Source: Thermoplasmata archaeon
GTDB lineage: Archaea > Thermoplasmatota > Thermoplasmata > Lutacidiplasmatales > UBA184
DNA: 33,483 nucleotides
Direction of reading: 5' to 3'
Assembly: GCA_021823085.1 (NCBI GenBank)
Contig: JAKAPG010000001.1
Coordinates: 1-33,483 of the forward strand
The position numbers and the translations under genes were made by a program. This document shows positions 1 to 8,192 of this stretch, piece after piece. The notes under the pieces were generated by a model. It was given only the letters and a program-made list of their open reading frames with translations. It was not told the DNA's origin and did no database searches. How positions within the stretch are numbered: position 1 is the stretch's first letter; the number at the start of each line of letters is the position of its first letter.

Positions 1-448
1 CGACGACTACGGGCGCCTTCGGCTTCTCGGGCGCGACCACGCGGCGTACGGTCACGGGCCGCTGCGCGCCGCACGCCTCGCAGACCAGGATCAGGAGGCG
101 CCCCTCCTTCCGGAGTTGGGTGTCGGGGCGCTTGCACTCCGAGCAGATGACGAACTTCTCGGTGTACTCCCGGATCTTCTGCTGGATCGACTCGGCGCTG
201 ACGCGTGACTTGAGGACGCCCCGCGGCAGATCGAGCACGCCCGGACATCCGAGCTCCTTCGCAAGGAAGCCGATCAGATGGGCCGGGTCCCGGCGCAGCA
301 CCTCCGCGATCGGGGCCAGGTTGCGGATGACGGTGTTCCGGCCGTCGCTCATGACGTCGGGATCCGGAACGACGAACCTCTCGCCGCCCGCCCTGATCTC
401 GGGGAGCTTCGTCCGTGCCCTCGCGAGCAACGCCTCGTAGCCTTCCAT
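1..448 (-). CDS. translation initiation factor aIF2, beta subunit (3' end cut by window edge)
   Basis: This is the beta subunit of the heterotrimeric factor that brings initiator Met-tRNA to the small ribosomal subunit in archaea. The 149 visible codons start at an ATG (446-448) and stay open to the window edge. The N-terminal helical/alpha-beta part is followed by the typical segment VSAESIQQKIREYTEKF, then a zinc ribbon with ligands C102, C105 (ICSEC) and C123, C126 (VCEACG). Family members usually end shortly after the ribbon; here at least 20 more residues follow (APEKPKAPVV), so a Pro/Lys/Ala-rich tail exists and its end is not visible. The gene follows the HAD phosphatase gene after 141 nt and probably has its own promoter, a T-rich box at 475-482. 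Family assignment is firm; the C-terminus is unknown. Confidence 0.93.
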   Translation of the reverse strand, partial: MEGYEALLARARTKLPEIRAGGERFVVPDPDVMSDGRNTVIRNLAPIAEVLRRDPAHLIGFLAKELGCPGVLDLPRGVLKSRVSAESIQQKIREYTEKFVICSECKRPDTQLRKEGRLLILVCEACGAQRPVTVRRVVAPEKPKAPVVV

Positions 449-474
449 CGCCACCAACCCATGCCGGGTGCCGC

Positions 475-482
475 GCAAAAGG
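475..482 (-). promoter_or_regulatory. probable TATA-like box for aIF2-beta
   Basis: The minus-strand octamer CCTTTTGC is centred about 31 nt upstream of the aIF2-beta ATG, in otherwise very G+C-rich DNA. The same T-rich signature precedes pus10 and metG at similar distances. A perfect 12-bp palindrome, CGGACCGGTCCG (516-527), lies about 40 bp further upstream. Confidence 0.45.
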
Positions 483-589
483 TTGCCGTGCGCAGCGGTG
501 CCGTCCCCCCGGGCCCGGACCGGTCCGCACCGCACGGGAGGGTCTCGCCCGGATCGGGCGCGGGCCTTCGGGAGAGCCCGACCCGGATC

Positions 590-1240
590 CTAGCCTCGAA
601 CGGAGCGCAGGTACTCCAGGGCCGGTGCCAGCGACCCGCCCTCGATGACGAACGTCGCCGCCTCGCGGGTGGGAGCGTCTTCGGGCCGGAAGGCAATCCC
701 GATCCGGCTCTCTCGGAACATTGCGATGTCGATCTCGGAGTTCCCGACGCTGGCGGTCTCGCTGCGAGCGACCGACAGCGTGCGCTGGAGCGAGGCGAGC
801 ACCCGGTCCTTTTGCTTGATGGGGACGCGAACGATCCCCTCGTCGGTCAATCTTCCGTCCGGCCGTACCCGGATCCCGTTCGCGAGGACGTGGTCGATTC
901 CGAGCTCGCGCCCCACGCGGCGCGCCGCGATGTCGAGCCCGCCGGATACGATGGCCGTCCGGATCCCGTCGGCCCGGAGTCCCGCGACCAGCTCGCGGGC
1001 CCCGGGCATCAACGGAACCCGGGCCAGGATCCGCTCGAGATCGTGCACCGAGATGTCCGGGTGCACGCTCTGCCAGAGCTGCACATCGGCGCGGACGAAC
1101 TCCACGTCGTCGATCTCGTCGCGCAGGAACCGCTCCACCGCCTTCGCGTTGGAGAGGCCGTAGTGCTGGTGGACGGCGGCCCAGGAGCTCGCGACGTCGA
1201 TGAGCGTCCCGTCCATATCGAAGGCGACCAGCTTAATCAT
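590..1240 (-). CDS. HAD-superfamily phosphatase, phosphoserine phosphatase-like
   Basis: This 216-aa cytosolic hydrolase belongs to the haloacid dehalogenase superfamily and is closest in layout to SerB-type phosphoserine phosphatases. Motif I is FDMDGT, with nucleophile D8 and acid/base D10. A helical cap occupies about residues 15-85. Motif II is IVSGG (S99), motif III a lysine in VPIKQKD (K142 or K144), and motif IV GNSEID (166-171). In motif IV the usual first Asp is replaced by Asn (N167) while D171 is kept, which could alter metal binding. The ATG start overlaps the end of the upstream aldo/keto reductase gene by 8 nt, so the two are probably co-transcribed. The substrate could be phosphoserine or another small phosphomonoester; only the fold and chemistry are well supported. 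Confidence 0.85.
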   Translation of the reverse strand: MIKLVAFDMDGTLIDVASSWAAVHQHYGLSNAKAVERFLRDEIDDVEFVRADVQLWQSVHPDISVHDLERILARVPLMPGARELVAGLRADGIRTAIVSGGLDIAARRVGRELGIDHVLANGIRVRPDGRLTDEGIVRVPIKQKDRVLASLQRTLSVARSETASVGNSEIDIAMFRESRIGIAFRPEDAPTREAATFVIEGGSLAPALEYLRSVRG

Positions 1241-2213
1241 GGTTCGGCCGGGTCACGGCGTCCGCCGCATCGAGCACCTCGTCCGGTACGGGCGTCCCCC
1301 ATGCGAGGAGGTTCGCGTCGACCTGCTCGGGGCGGCTCGCCCCGAACAAGGGGAGCGCCCCCTGGCGGCGGAGCCAGTGAAGCGCCACCGAGGCGAGCGG
1401 TACACCGGCCTTCCGGGCGATCCCCGCGAGCGCGCGCACTTGGCCCATCGTCGCCGCGGCATGCTCGCCGTCCAGGCGTCGGGAACCTCGCCGGTTCGCA
1501 GCGGGCATGGAGCCGGAGCCGAGGAATCGCCCGGTCAGTAGACCGTGGGCGAGCGGTGTGTACGCCTCGATCGCCACGCCGGTGCGAGCGCAGTGCTCCC
1601 GGAGCTCGTCCCCCTCCTCCCGATCGATGAGGTTGTAGCGAATCTGGTCCACCGCGATCCGACGAGGAGCCAGCGCCGCCTGGGCCGCGGCGAGCCGAGG
1701 GACGTCAAAGTTCGAGACCCCGATCGCACCGATCTTCCCGGATTCGGCGAGCTCGGCGAAGACCCCCATCGTGTCCGCGATCGGGACCCGGTCGTCCGGT
1801 GCGTGCACGAGGTAGAGGTCGACGCTCGGGCGATCGAGGCGTTCGAGCGTCCCTTGGATCGCGGCGCGGATCTGGGCCGGGCGCAGGTGCTCCCACGAGA
1901 CCTTGCTCACGACGAACGATTCGGTGGCGAGGCCCGGATCGCGCGCAAGGACGCCTCCGAGGATCCGCTCCGAGCGACCGGCGCCGTACACCTCGGCCGT
2001 GTCCAGCCATCGCACTCCGGCTTCGAGCGCGTGGGCCACCGTCGCCTCCTCCCGGAGCTCGTCGTCGTGGGTCCATCGGCCCAGGTTCCAGAGACCGAGC
2101 CCGATCTCCGGGTGGGGTTTCGAGGTTCCGGCGATTGGCACCGTCCCCACGGGGAGCGATCCGGTCCGAGCCTTCGTACCGGTCCTCGAGCGGGTTCGAG
2201 GGGAAGGCGTCAT
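1233..2213 (-). CDS. aldo/keto reductase family oxidoreductase
   Basis: This 326-aa NAD(P)H-dependent reductase of the aldo/keto reductase superfamily has a TIM-barrel fold. The catalytic tetrad is visible as D71 (WLDTAEVYG), Y76, K104 (VVSKVSWEH) and H137 (LYLVHAPDD). GAIGVSNFD around residue 165 and FGASRPEQVDANLLA near the C-terminus are also typical. The first 25 residues are rich in Thr, Arg and Ser and may be a disordered tail, or the real start may lie slightly downstream. The chosen ATG overlaps the valS stop as ATGA (2210-2213), which indicates translational coupling. Its 3' end overlaps the HAD phosphatase start by 8 nt. The carbonyl substrate cannot be told from sequence, and no functional link to the synthetases is obvious. 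Confidence 0.88.
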   Translation of the reverse strand: MTPSPRTRSRTGTKARTGSLPVGTVPIAGTSKPHPEIGLGLWNLGRWTHDDELREEATVAHALEAGVRWLDTAEVYGAGRSERILGGVLARDPGLATESFVVSKVSWEHLRPAQIRAAIQGTLERLDRPSVDLYLVHAPDDRVPIADTMGVFAELAESGKIGAIGVSNFDVPRLAAAQAALAPRRIAVDQIRYNLIDREEGDELREHCARTGVAIEAYTPLAHGLLTGRFLGSGSMPAANRRGSRRLDGEHAAATMGQVRALAGIARKAGVPLASVALHWLRRQGALPLFGASRPEQVDANLLAWGTPVPDEVLDAADAVTRPNHD

Positions 2214-4918
2214 GGCTCCTGGCGGGGGGAGCCGCCCCGGCTCAAGTGGGCATCGATGCGCCGGATGCGGGCGGCGAGCTCGTCGACCTTCGCCTCCTGC
2301 TCCCGGACGATCGGGGCCGGAGCCCGGTCTCGGAACCCAGGATCCGCGAGCCGCTCGCGACTCTTCTCGAGGAGGGCGAGCAGCTTCTCTCGCTCGCGTT
2401 CGAGCGCGCCGTTCGCCTCGGCGGAACCCCCGGGTCTCTGGAGGCTGATCTCCCCGAACGGTGCCACGCGGCTCGAGGCGTTCTCGGGCCGTGGCGCACC
2501 GGGATCCAGGACGGTCAGGGGGTGCACCCGAGCGAGCCGCTCGATCGTGCCCCGTTGCTCGGCGAAGAGCTTCGCGAGGGTCGGCGTCGCCGGTACCGTC
2601 CAGGCCGGAGGGACCCGCTCGGCCGGGACGGTCTCCTCCGAACGAAGGTTGCGCAGGAGACGCACCGCCTCGAGCACGGTACCCTCGGCCTCCTCGGCGG
2701 CGGGGTCGGGCGAGACCTCGGCCCCCGGCCAGGAGGCGAGCGCCAGCAGTTCGCCGTCGTGAGGGTAGGCATGCCACAGCTCCTCGGTCACGTGCGGAAC
2801 GAACGGGTGCAACAGGCGGAGCACGCGTTCCGTGACGAAGAGGAGCGTCTCCCGGGCTGCCCGCTGGGAGGGCGCCCCGGCCGTGCCCGCGAGGCGGTCC
2901 TTGACGATCTCCACGTACCGGTCCGCGATGTCGTGCCAGAGGAACTGGTAGAGCGCGCTCGCGGCCCGCGAGATGTCGAACGCATCGAGAGCGAGTTCGA
3001 CCTCCTCCCGAGTCCGAGCATACCGAGAGAGGATCCATCGGTCCTCGAGGGCGGAGCCGGAGTCCAACACCGGCGGTCCGCGCGGCGCGGGGGTGTCCGG
3101 GGGAGTGTGGAGCAGGGTGAATCGTCCTACGTTCCACAGCTTCGTGAGGAAGTTGCGGCCCCCGTCCAGCGGGCCGGGGCCGAACGGGCCGTCCTCCTCC
3201 ACCGGGTTCGGGAACGTCAACGAGAAGCGCAGCGCGTCCGCCCCGCGCTCCCGGATTACATCGAGCGGGTCCGGGGAGTTTCCGAGGTGCTTCGACATCC
3301 GCCGGCCCTGGGCGTCGCGCAGCATTCCGGTGAACACGACGTCGGAGAACGGCGGTTGGCCGGTGAACTTGAGACCGGCCATGATCATCCGCGCGACCCA
3401 GAAGAACATGATGTCGCGGCCCGTGACGAGGACCTGCGTCGGGTAGTAGTGGGCGACCTCGCCGGTGGGTTCGGGCCATCCGAGGGCCAGGAATGGCCAC
3501 ATCCAGCTCGTGAACCACGTGTCGAGGACGTCCGGGTCCGCAGCGAGGTCCGCCCCGTGGCACGACGGGCACTGCGTGGGTTCGTCGACGGACGCAAACT
3601 CGTGCCGGCACGCTCGGCAGCGGTACACCGGAATCGGGTGCCCCCACAGGATCTGCCGGGAGATGCACCAGTCCTCAATCGACTCCATCCAGCGGAAGTA
3701 GGTGAGGTTCCAGCGTTCGGGGTGGATCCGGATCCGCCCGTTCCGTACGGCGGCGATGGCCGGAGCGGCGAGCGGCGGCATCCGAACGAACCACTGGACC
3801 GACAGCCGGGGCTCGACGACCGCCTCGGACCTCTCGGACCGGGCCACCGAGTGGCGGAACCTTTCGCGCTTGACCAGGAGACCCTCGCGCTCCAGTTGCT
3901 CGGCCGCGCGCTCGCGGGCGGAGTCCCGGTCCAAGCCCTGCCAGGCGGCGGGAACGGCGGGGCCGTTCAATCGGGCCCGGGAGTCGAAGATCTCCGCCGG
4001 CATCGGGAGACCCGGATGGCGCCGGAAGACCTCGTAGTCCACGATATCGTGCCGCGGGGTCACCTTGAGTGCGCCGGTACCGAACGTCGGATCGATCGCC
4101 TCATCGGTAAGAATCGGGACGATGCGGTCCGTGAACGGAACGCGTACCCGCCGGCCGACATCGGCGAAGTGTCGTGCGTCGGCCGGGTGGACCGCGATTG
4201 CCACGTCGCCGAGGATCGTCTCGGGTCGTGCGGTCGCCACCTCCATGCCGCCCGGGCTCCCGTCCGCCCACGGGTAGCGAACGTAGTAGAGCGTCCCCTC
4301 CTCCTCGGTGTGAACGACCTCGAGGTCCGAGATCGCGGTCTCGAGACGAGGGTCCCAGTTGACCATCCGCTCGCCCCGGTAGATCAGGCCCTCCCGGTAG
4401 AGGCGGACGAAAACCTCGCGGGTCGCGCGGCTCGCGAGCGAATCCTTCGTGTAGCGGAATCGGGACCAGTCGATCGAGAACCCTCCGGCCTCGAGCTGCG
4501 CGCGAATCTGCGCCTGATGCTCTTCGCGCCACCTCTCGAGGTGTCCGAGCGCTTCCTCCCGGGAGAGCGTCTCGAACCGGATCCCTTGCTTCGACAGGCG
4601 TCGCCGGACCTCGACCTGCGTCGCCAGCCCGGCGTGATCGACGCCCGGGACCCACAGGGTCGGTCGACCCTGCATGCGGGCGCGGCGCACCAGGACGTCC
4701 ATCACCGTCCCACCGAGCATGTGGCCGATCGTCAGCACCCCGGTCACGTTCGGCGGCGGCAGCGCGAGCGTGAACGTCGGCTCCTTCGGGCGGTCGGGAG
4801 CGCGGAACGCCGCAAGGCGGTTCCACGCCGCCTGCCAGCGACGCTCGATCGGTCCGGGTTCGAACCGGGCGGCGAGGGCGGTCCGCCCCCCGCTCGTGGG
4901 CGTCTCCGCTGCCGACAT
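2210..4918 (-). CDS. valS: valyl-tRNA synthetase
   Basis: This 902-aa class I aminoacyl-tRNA synthetase charges tRNA-Val. The HIGH-type motif TIGH is at residues 63-66 in PPPNVTGVLTIGHMLGG. The KMSKS-type motif reads RMSKH (540-544). Between them is the editing (CP1) domain with TARPETILGD and a Cys pair cluster (CRACRHEF, CPSCHG). The anticodon-binding domain contains DIADRYVEIVK. The protein ends in a charged coiled coil (about 830-902) like the C-terminal arm of bacterial ValRS. The start at 4918 has a GGTGG element about 9 nt upstream; an in-frame ATG at 4927 is the alternative. It lies 50 nt downstream of lysS and overlaps the next gene by ATGA, consistent with one operon. Confidence 0.95.
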   Translation of the reverse strand: MSAAETPTSGGRTALAARFEPGPIERRWQAAWNRLAAFRAPDRPKEPTFTLALPPPNVTGVLTIGHMLGGTVMDVLVRRARMQGRPTLWVPGVDHAGLATQVEVRRRLSKQGIRFETLSREEALGHLERWREEHQAQIRAQLEAGGFSIDWSRFRYTKDSLASRATREVFVRLYREGLIYRGERMVNWDPRLETAISDLEVVHTEEEGTLYYVRYPWADGSPGGMEVATARPETILGDVAIAVHPADARHFADVGRRVRVPFTDRIVPILTDEAIDPTFGTGALKVTPRHDIVDYEVFRRHPGLPMPAEIFDSRARLNGPAVPAAWQGLDRDSARERAAEQLEREGLLVKRERFRHSVARSERSEAVVEPRLSVQWFVRMPPLAAPAIAAVRNGRIRIHPERWNLTYFRWMESIEDWCISRQILWGHPIPVYRCRACRHEFASVDEPTQCPSCHGADLAADPDVLDTWFTSWMWPFLALGWPEPTGEVAHYYPTQVLVTGRDIMFFWVARMIMAGLKFTGQPPFSDVVFTGMLRDAQGRRMSKHLGNSPDPLDVIRERGADALRFSLTFPNPVEEDGPFGPGPLDGGRNFLTKLWNVGRFTLLHTPPDTPAPRGPPVLDSGSALEDRWILSRYARTREEVELALDAFDISRAASALYQFLWHDIADRYVEIVKDRLAGTAGAPSQRAARETLLFVTERVLRLLHPFVPHVTEELWHAYPHDGELLALASWPGAEVSPDPAAEEAEGTVLEAVRLLRNLRSEETVPAERVPPAWTVPATPTLAKLFAEQRGTIERLARVHPLTVLDPGAPRPENASSRVAPFGEISLQRPGGSAEANGALEREREKLLALLEKSRERLADPGFRDRAPAPIVREQEAKVDELAARIRRIDAHLSRGGSPRQEP

Positions 4919-4968
4919 CGGGCCCATCCCACCGGGGCGCGGTCCAAGAAGCTTGCGAACCCGCGGAA

Positions 4969-6453
4969 TCACTCGGAACGGCTCCGGGTCTGGGGGAACA
5001 GCAGGACCTCCTTGATCGACGACGCGCCGAGGAGCGCCATCGCGACGCGATCGATCCCGATGCCGATCCCGGTCGCGGGGGGCATCCCGTAGCGCAGCGC
5101 GGCGACGAAGTCCGCGTCGTAGGCGTAGGAATCCTCGCCTCGTGCGCTCAACTGCTCGCGGAACCGGCGTTCCTGCTCGTCCGGGTCGTTGAGCTCGGTG
5201 TACGCGTTGCCGAGCTCGAAGGAGCGATAGAAGATCTCGAATCGTTCGACCCGACCGGGGTCGGAGCGGTGCCGCTTCGCGAGCGGCGTAGTGATGGCCG
5301 GGTGGTCGACCACGAACGAGACGCGGTCGATCGTCGGCTCGACGTAGTGCTCGAAGAGCTTGTCCAAAAAGACCCCGGGAGGAGAATCGTCGGGGACCGT
5401 CGCCCCGATCGCCCGCGCCCTGACGCGCAGTTGATCGGCATCGAGATCGGCGACGTTCCGGATCCCGCTGGTTCGTTCGAGGCTCTCCACGAAGTCGACC
5501 GTCGGGAACGGGGGTCGGAACCGTTCGGCGGCCGCGCGAACGTCCGGGGAGTCCGGGAGCCACTCCCGCGTGCGAGCGGCGAGCCTCTCGAACAGTCCCT
5601 CGGTGAGGCGGCGCATGTCGTGATAGTCCGCGTACGCCCAGTAGGCCTCGAGCATCGTGAACTCGGGAGAGTGCGTGGTGTCGAGGTCTTCGTTGCGGAA
5701 GCATCGCCCGATCTCGTAGACCTGCTCGAGCCCTCCCACGAGCAGGCGCTTGAGCGAGAGTTCGAGCGCGATGCGCAGTTGCAGCTCCTCGTTCAGGTAG
5801 CGGGAGTGGGTGACGAACGGAGCGGCCGCGGCCCCACCGGCGACGGGCAGAAGGATCGGCGTCTCGACCTCGATGAATCCGGCCGCATCGAAGTGGCGGC
5901 GCACCTCGCGCACGAGCTCGGAGCGAAGGCGAAATCGGCGGCGGGTCTCTTCGGAGGAGAGCAGATCGAGGTAGCGTCGCCGGATCCGCTCCTCCTCGTC
6001 CTTGAGGCCGTGGAACTTCTCGGGCGGCGGGGAGACGGCCTTCGCGAGCACGAACAGCGTCCGTGCGACGAGGGAGCTCTCGCCCCGGCGCGTCCGAGCG
6101 GCGTAGCCGACCGCGCCGACGATGTCTCCGGGGTCGAGGTCGGCGAGCCAGGAGGCGTACGCGTCCTCCCCCAGAACATCGCTTCGTAGCACGAGCTGCA
6201 GGGTACCGGACTGGTCGACGAGGTCAGCGAACGAAGCCCGACCGTGGGTGCGCACGCTCCAGAGCCGGCCCGCGACGCGGAACTCAGTCCCGGTGGCCTC
6301 TTCGCCCGCCGAGAGCCGACCCGCGGCGCTCCGAACCTCCGCGGTGGCCACCCGACCGGGGAAGGCGTGCGGGTACGGCTCGACCCCTCGAGAGCGGAGT
6401 CGCTCGATCTTCGAGCGTCGTTCGGCCTCGAGATGAGATTCCTCGGGCGGCAT
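4969..6453 (-). CDS. lysS: lysyl-tRNA synthetase, class II
   Basis: This 494-aa class II synthetase charges tRNA-Lys. An N-terminal OB-fold anticodon-binding domain (about residues 55-150, with FRVAGRLWSVRTHGRASFADL) is followed by the catalytic domain. Motif 1 includes FIEVETPILLPVAGGAAAAPF. Motif 2 includes VYEIGRCFRNEDLDTTHSPEF. Motif 3 is TGIGIGIDRVAMALLG, close to the C-terminus. Many archaea use an unrelated class I LysRS, so the class II form is worth noting. The ATG start has a good Shine-Dalgarno sequence (GGAGGACG) about 5 nt upstream. It lies 43 nt after the small unknown gene and 50 nt before valS, so the synthetases form a minus-strand operon. Confidence 0.95.
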   Translation of the reverse strand: MPPEESHLEAERRSKIERLRSRGVEPYPHAFPGRVATAEVRSAAGRLSAGEEATGTEFRVAGRLWSVRTHGRASFADLVDQSGTLQLVLRSDVLGEDAYASWLADLDPGDIVGAVGYAARTRRGESSLVARTLFVLAKAVSPPPEKFHGLKDEEERIRRRYLDLLSSEETRRRFRLRSELVREVRRHFDAAGFIEVETPILLPVAGGAAAAPFVTHSRYLNEELQLRIALELSLKRLLVGGLEQVYEIGRCFRNEDLDTTHSPEFTMLEAYWAYADYHDMRRLTEGLFERLAARTREWLPDSPDVRAAAERFRPPFPTVDFVESLERTSGIRNVADLDADQLRVRARAIGATVPDDSPPGVFLDKLFEHYVEPTIDRVSFVVDHPAITTPLAKRHRSDPGRVERFEIFYRSFELGNAYTELNDPDEQERRFREQLSARGEDSYAYDADFVAALRYGMPPATGIGIGIDRVAMALLGASSIKEVLLFPQTRSRSE

Positions 6454-6496
6454 CTCGTCCTCCAGCGGGAGGGGTACGGGGAGAAAGAGGCTTTGT

Positions 6497-6898
6497 TCAG
6501 CCGGCGAGGCCCTCGAGCGACAGGCGCTCGACGTTCCCCGGGCGAACGAGAGCCAGATGCTCGGGGACGGCCGCCTCGGCTCCCGCGGGTCGTGCGGGCT
6601 CGTAGAGGAGCAGGAACGTTCCGTAGAAGAACTCCGCCGTAGCGTCGCCTCCGCCGATGCCGTAGCTGACGTAGTCGGAGAAGTAGATGTGAAGGTAGCC
6701 CGAGCGGCGCGCGCGAATCGCGGTGAGGAACGCGTTCAGGTCCGACGATCCCTTCCGTTGCAGCTCCTCGATGAGGTCCCGGAGCAGCGGACGGAGCGAT
6801 AGGCCGGCGAGACCGTCGTACTCGAGATAGATGGCGGGCCGCGGGTCGAGCGAGACGACGTCGAGACGTTGCACCCCTTCCACCGGCTTGGTACGCAT
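6497..6898 (-). CDS. conserved-looking small protein of unknown function
   Basis: I do not recognise this 133-aa protein. It has no signal peptide or clear membrane segment. Alternating hydrophobic and polar stretches (AIYLEYDGLAGLSL, GYLHIYFSDYVSYG, AEFFYGTFLLLYEP) suggest a compact alpha/beta fold. It is the first gene of the lysS-valS run: its stop lies 43 nt before the lysS start. An A/T-rich box (CATAAC, 6921-6926, minus strand) is centred about 25 nt upstream of its ATG, suggesting a nearly leaderless transcript. It is divergent from the amidase gene. Coding status is supported by operon position, codon pattern and the promoter. Confidence 0.7.
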   Translation of the reverse strand: MRTKPVEGVQRLDVVSLDPRPAIYLEYDGLAGLSLRPLLRDLIEELQRKGSSDLNAFLTAIRARRSGYLHIYFSDYVSYGIGGGDATAEFFYGTFLLLYEPARPAGAEAAVPEHLALVRPGNVERLSLEGLAG

Positions 6899-6920
6899 GC
6901 GGCCGGCCTAACGGGTCCGC

Positions 6921-6926
6921 GTTATG
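6921..6926 (-). promoter_or_regulatory. probable TATA-like box for the unknown-lysS-valS operon
   Basis: CATAAC on the minus strand is an A/T-rich island in a G+C-rich intergenic region. It is centred about 25 nt upstream of the ATG at 6898, the distance expected for a leaderless archaeal transcript. Confidence 0.4.
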
Positions 6927-6994
6927 AGCTCTTCCCTACCGCGCCGCACGAGACTGCGATTTCTTTCTATGCCGGAGCGATGTGGGAGGCCGGA

Positions 6995-8176
6995 ATGGCC
7001 GAACCGCTTCGCACGGATCCGTTCGTTCCCGGCCCCCGGCTCCGACGAGATCCCGTACGAACGGGGCCCTTGGACGGTCTGTCCTTCGCCGCCAAGGACA
7101 CGTTCGACGTCGCGGGGGAAAGAAAGAGCTCCGGCAACCCCGACTGGCGGAGGACCCACCCTCCCGCCGCGCGTTCCTCCCCCGTGATCGAGCAACTCCT
7201 CGCCGCGGGCGCTCGCCTCGCAGGGAAGACGGTTCTGGACGAACTCGCCTTCAGCGTTCAGGGAGAGAACGAGCTCTACGGCTCCCCGCTCAACCCGCGC
7301 GCGCCGGATCGGACGTCGGGCGGGTCCTCGAGCGGCTCCGCGTCCGTCGTAGCGCAGGGGTGGGTCGACTTCGCGCTCGGCACGGACACGGGCGGATCCG
7401 TCCGAGTTCCCTCAAGCTATTGCGGGATCTTCGGGATCCGGCCCACGCTCGGCCGGATTTCGCTCGCGGGGGTCACCCCGCTCGCACCGAGCTTCGACAC
7501 GGTCGGCTGGCTCGCTCGGGACGGCACGACTCTCGCGAGGGTAGGGTCCGTTCTGCTCGGCGAGGGCGCCGGGCTCGCCCCTCAGCGATTCCTGTGGGCC
7601 ACGGATGCCTTCGAGCTCGCGGGATCGGCGGTCACGAAGGAGCTCCGCTCCCGCGCAATCGAACTCTTCGGCTCGTTCGAGGAGATTCGGATCTACCCCG
7701 ATCCGCCGACGGCGGCATTCCGAACGTATCGGACGATCTCGGCGTTCGAAGCCTGGCGGGTCCACGGCCCATGGATCTCCGAAACCCATCCTCACTTCGC
7801 CGCTTCGATCGCGGCCCGGTTCCGGGACGCCTCGACGGTGACCCCGAAGGCCGCCGAGGAGGCGTACGAATATCGGGAGGGGTTCCGGTCGTCGGTACGC
7901 GCCCGGCTATCGTCCGGGGCCGCCGTCCTCGTTCCCGCGGCACCCGGGCCGGCGCCCTTGCTGGGGGCCTCGGATCCCACCGAGCAGGCCGCCTCGCGAG
8001 AGCGGATCATCTCCTTGGAAGCGATCGCGACGCTGGGCGGCCTTCCGGAGCTCGCGATACCGGTCGGGCTCGTCGACGGCCTACCGCTGGGCCTCGGACT
8101 CCTTGGCGCCGAAGGCGCGGACTCCTCGCTGCTCGCCCTGGCGGGGAGCCCGGCGGTCGCCCGCGCCGTTCGCTAG
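6995..8176 (+). CDS. amidase-signature family hydrolase, AMI1-like
   Basis: This 393-aa amidase-signature hydrolase strongly resembles plant AMI1, which hydrolyses indole-3-acetamide. Shared segments, from my memory of the family, are GPLDGLSFAAKDTFDVAG, SGNPDWRRTH and TDTGGSVRVP with SYCGIFG. The Ser-cisSer-Lys triad is visible as K34, cis-S111 (SGGSSSGS) and S135 (DTGGSVR), almost the same spacing as reported for AMI1 (36/113/137). At 393 aa it is shorter than GatA-type amidases and lacks their C-terminal tRNA-related part, so GatA is unlikely. The chosen ATG has GGGAGG 5 nt upstream; an in-frame ATG at 6980 is the alternative. The substrate is not proven: AMI1-like enzymes can act on other aryl or alkyl amides. 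Only 16 nt separate its stop from the convergent thermosome gene. Confidence 0.85.
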   Translation: MAEPLRTDPFVPGPRLRRDPVRTGPLDGLSFAAKDTFDVAGERKSSGNPDWRRTHPPAARSSPVIEQLLAAGARLAGKTVLDELAFSVQGENELYGSPLNPRAPDRTSGGSSSGSASVVAQGWVDFALGTDTGGSVRVPSSYCGIFGIRPTLGRISLAGVTPLAPSFDTVGWLARDGTTLARVGSVLLGEGAGLAPQRFLWATDAFELAGSAVTKELRSRAIELFGSFEEIRIYPDPPTAAFRTYRTISAFEAWRVHGPWISETHPHFAASIAARFRDASTVTPKAAEEAYEYREGFRSSVRARLSSGAAVLVPAAPGPAPLLGASDPTEQAASRERIISLEAIATLGGLPELAIPVGLVDGLPLGLGLLGAEGADSSLLALAGSPAVARAVR

Positions 8177-8192
8177 ATCGGTCGGACGGTCC

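Noticed and set aside
549..581. Stem-loop between the HAD phosphatase and aIF2-beta genes as a terminator
   Set aside because: CGGGC and GCCCG arms exist, but the stem is short and imperfect and no T-run follows on the minus strand.
449..589. Possible tRNA gene in the G+C-rich gap
   Set aside because: I could not fold acceptor, anticodon and T arms, and there is no T-loop consensus (GGTTCGAATCC-like) on either strand. The same was true of the other intergenic regions.
278..1630. Long plus-strand open frame opposite the HAD phosphatase and aldo/keto reductase genes
   Set aside because: High G+C keeps antisense frames open. The translation is low-complexity Arg/Pro/Gly without domains, while the opposite strand holds clear enzyme motifs.
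1799..5092. Plus-strand open frame of about 1,100 codons
   Set aside because: It is antisense to valS, which has complete synthetase motifs. The apparent protein has no recognisable domain.
7412..7795. Minus-strand 127-codon frame inside the amidase gene
   Set aside because: It is antisense to a well-supported amidase and shows no recognisable motif.
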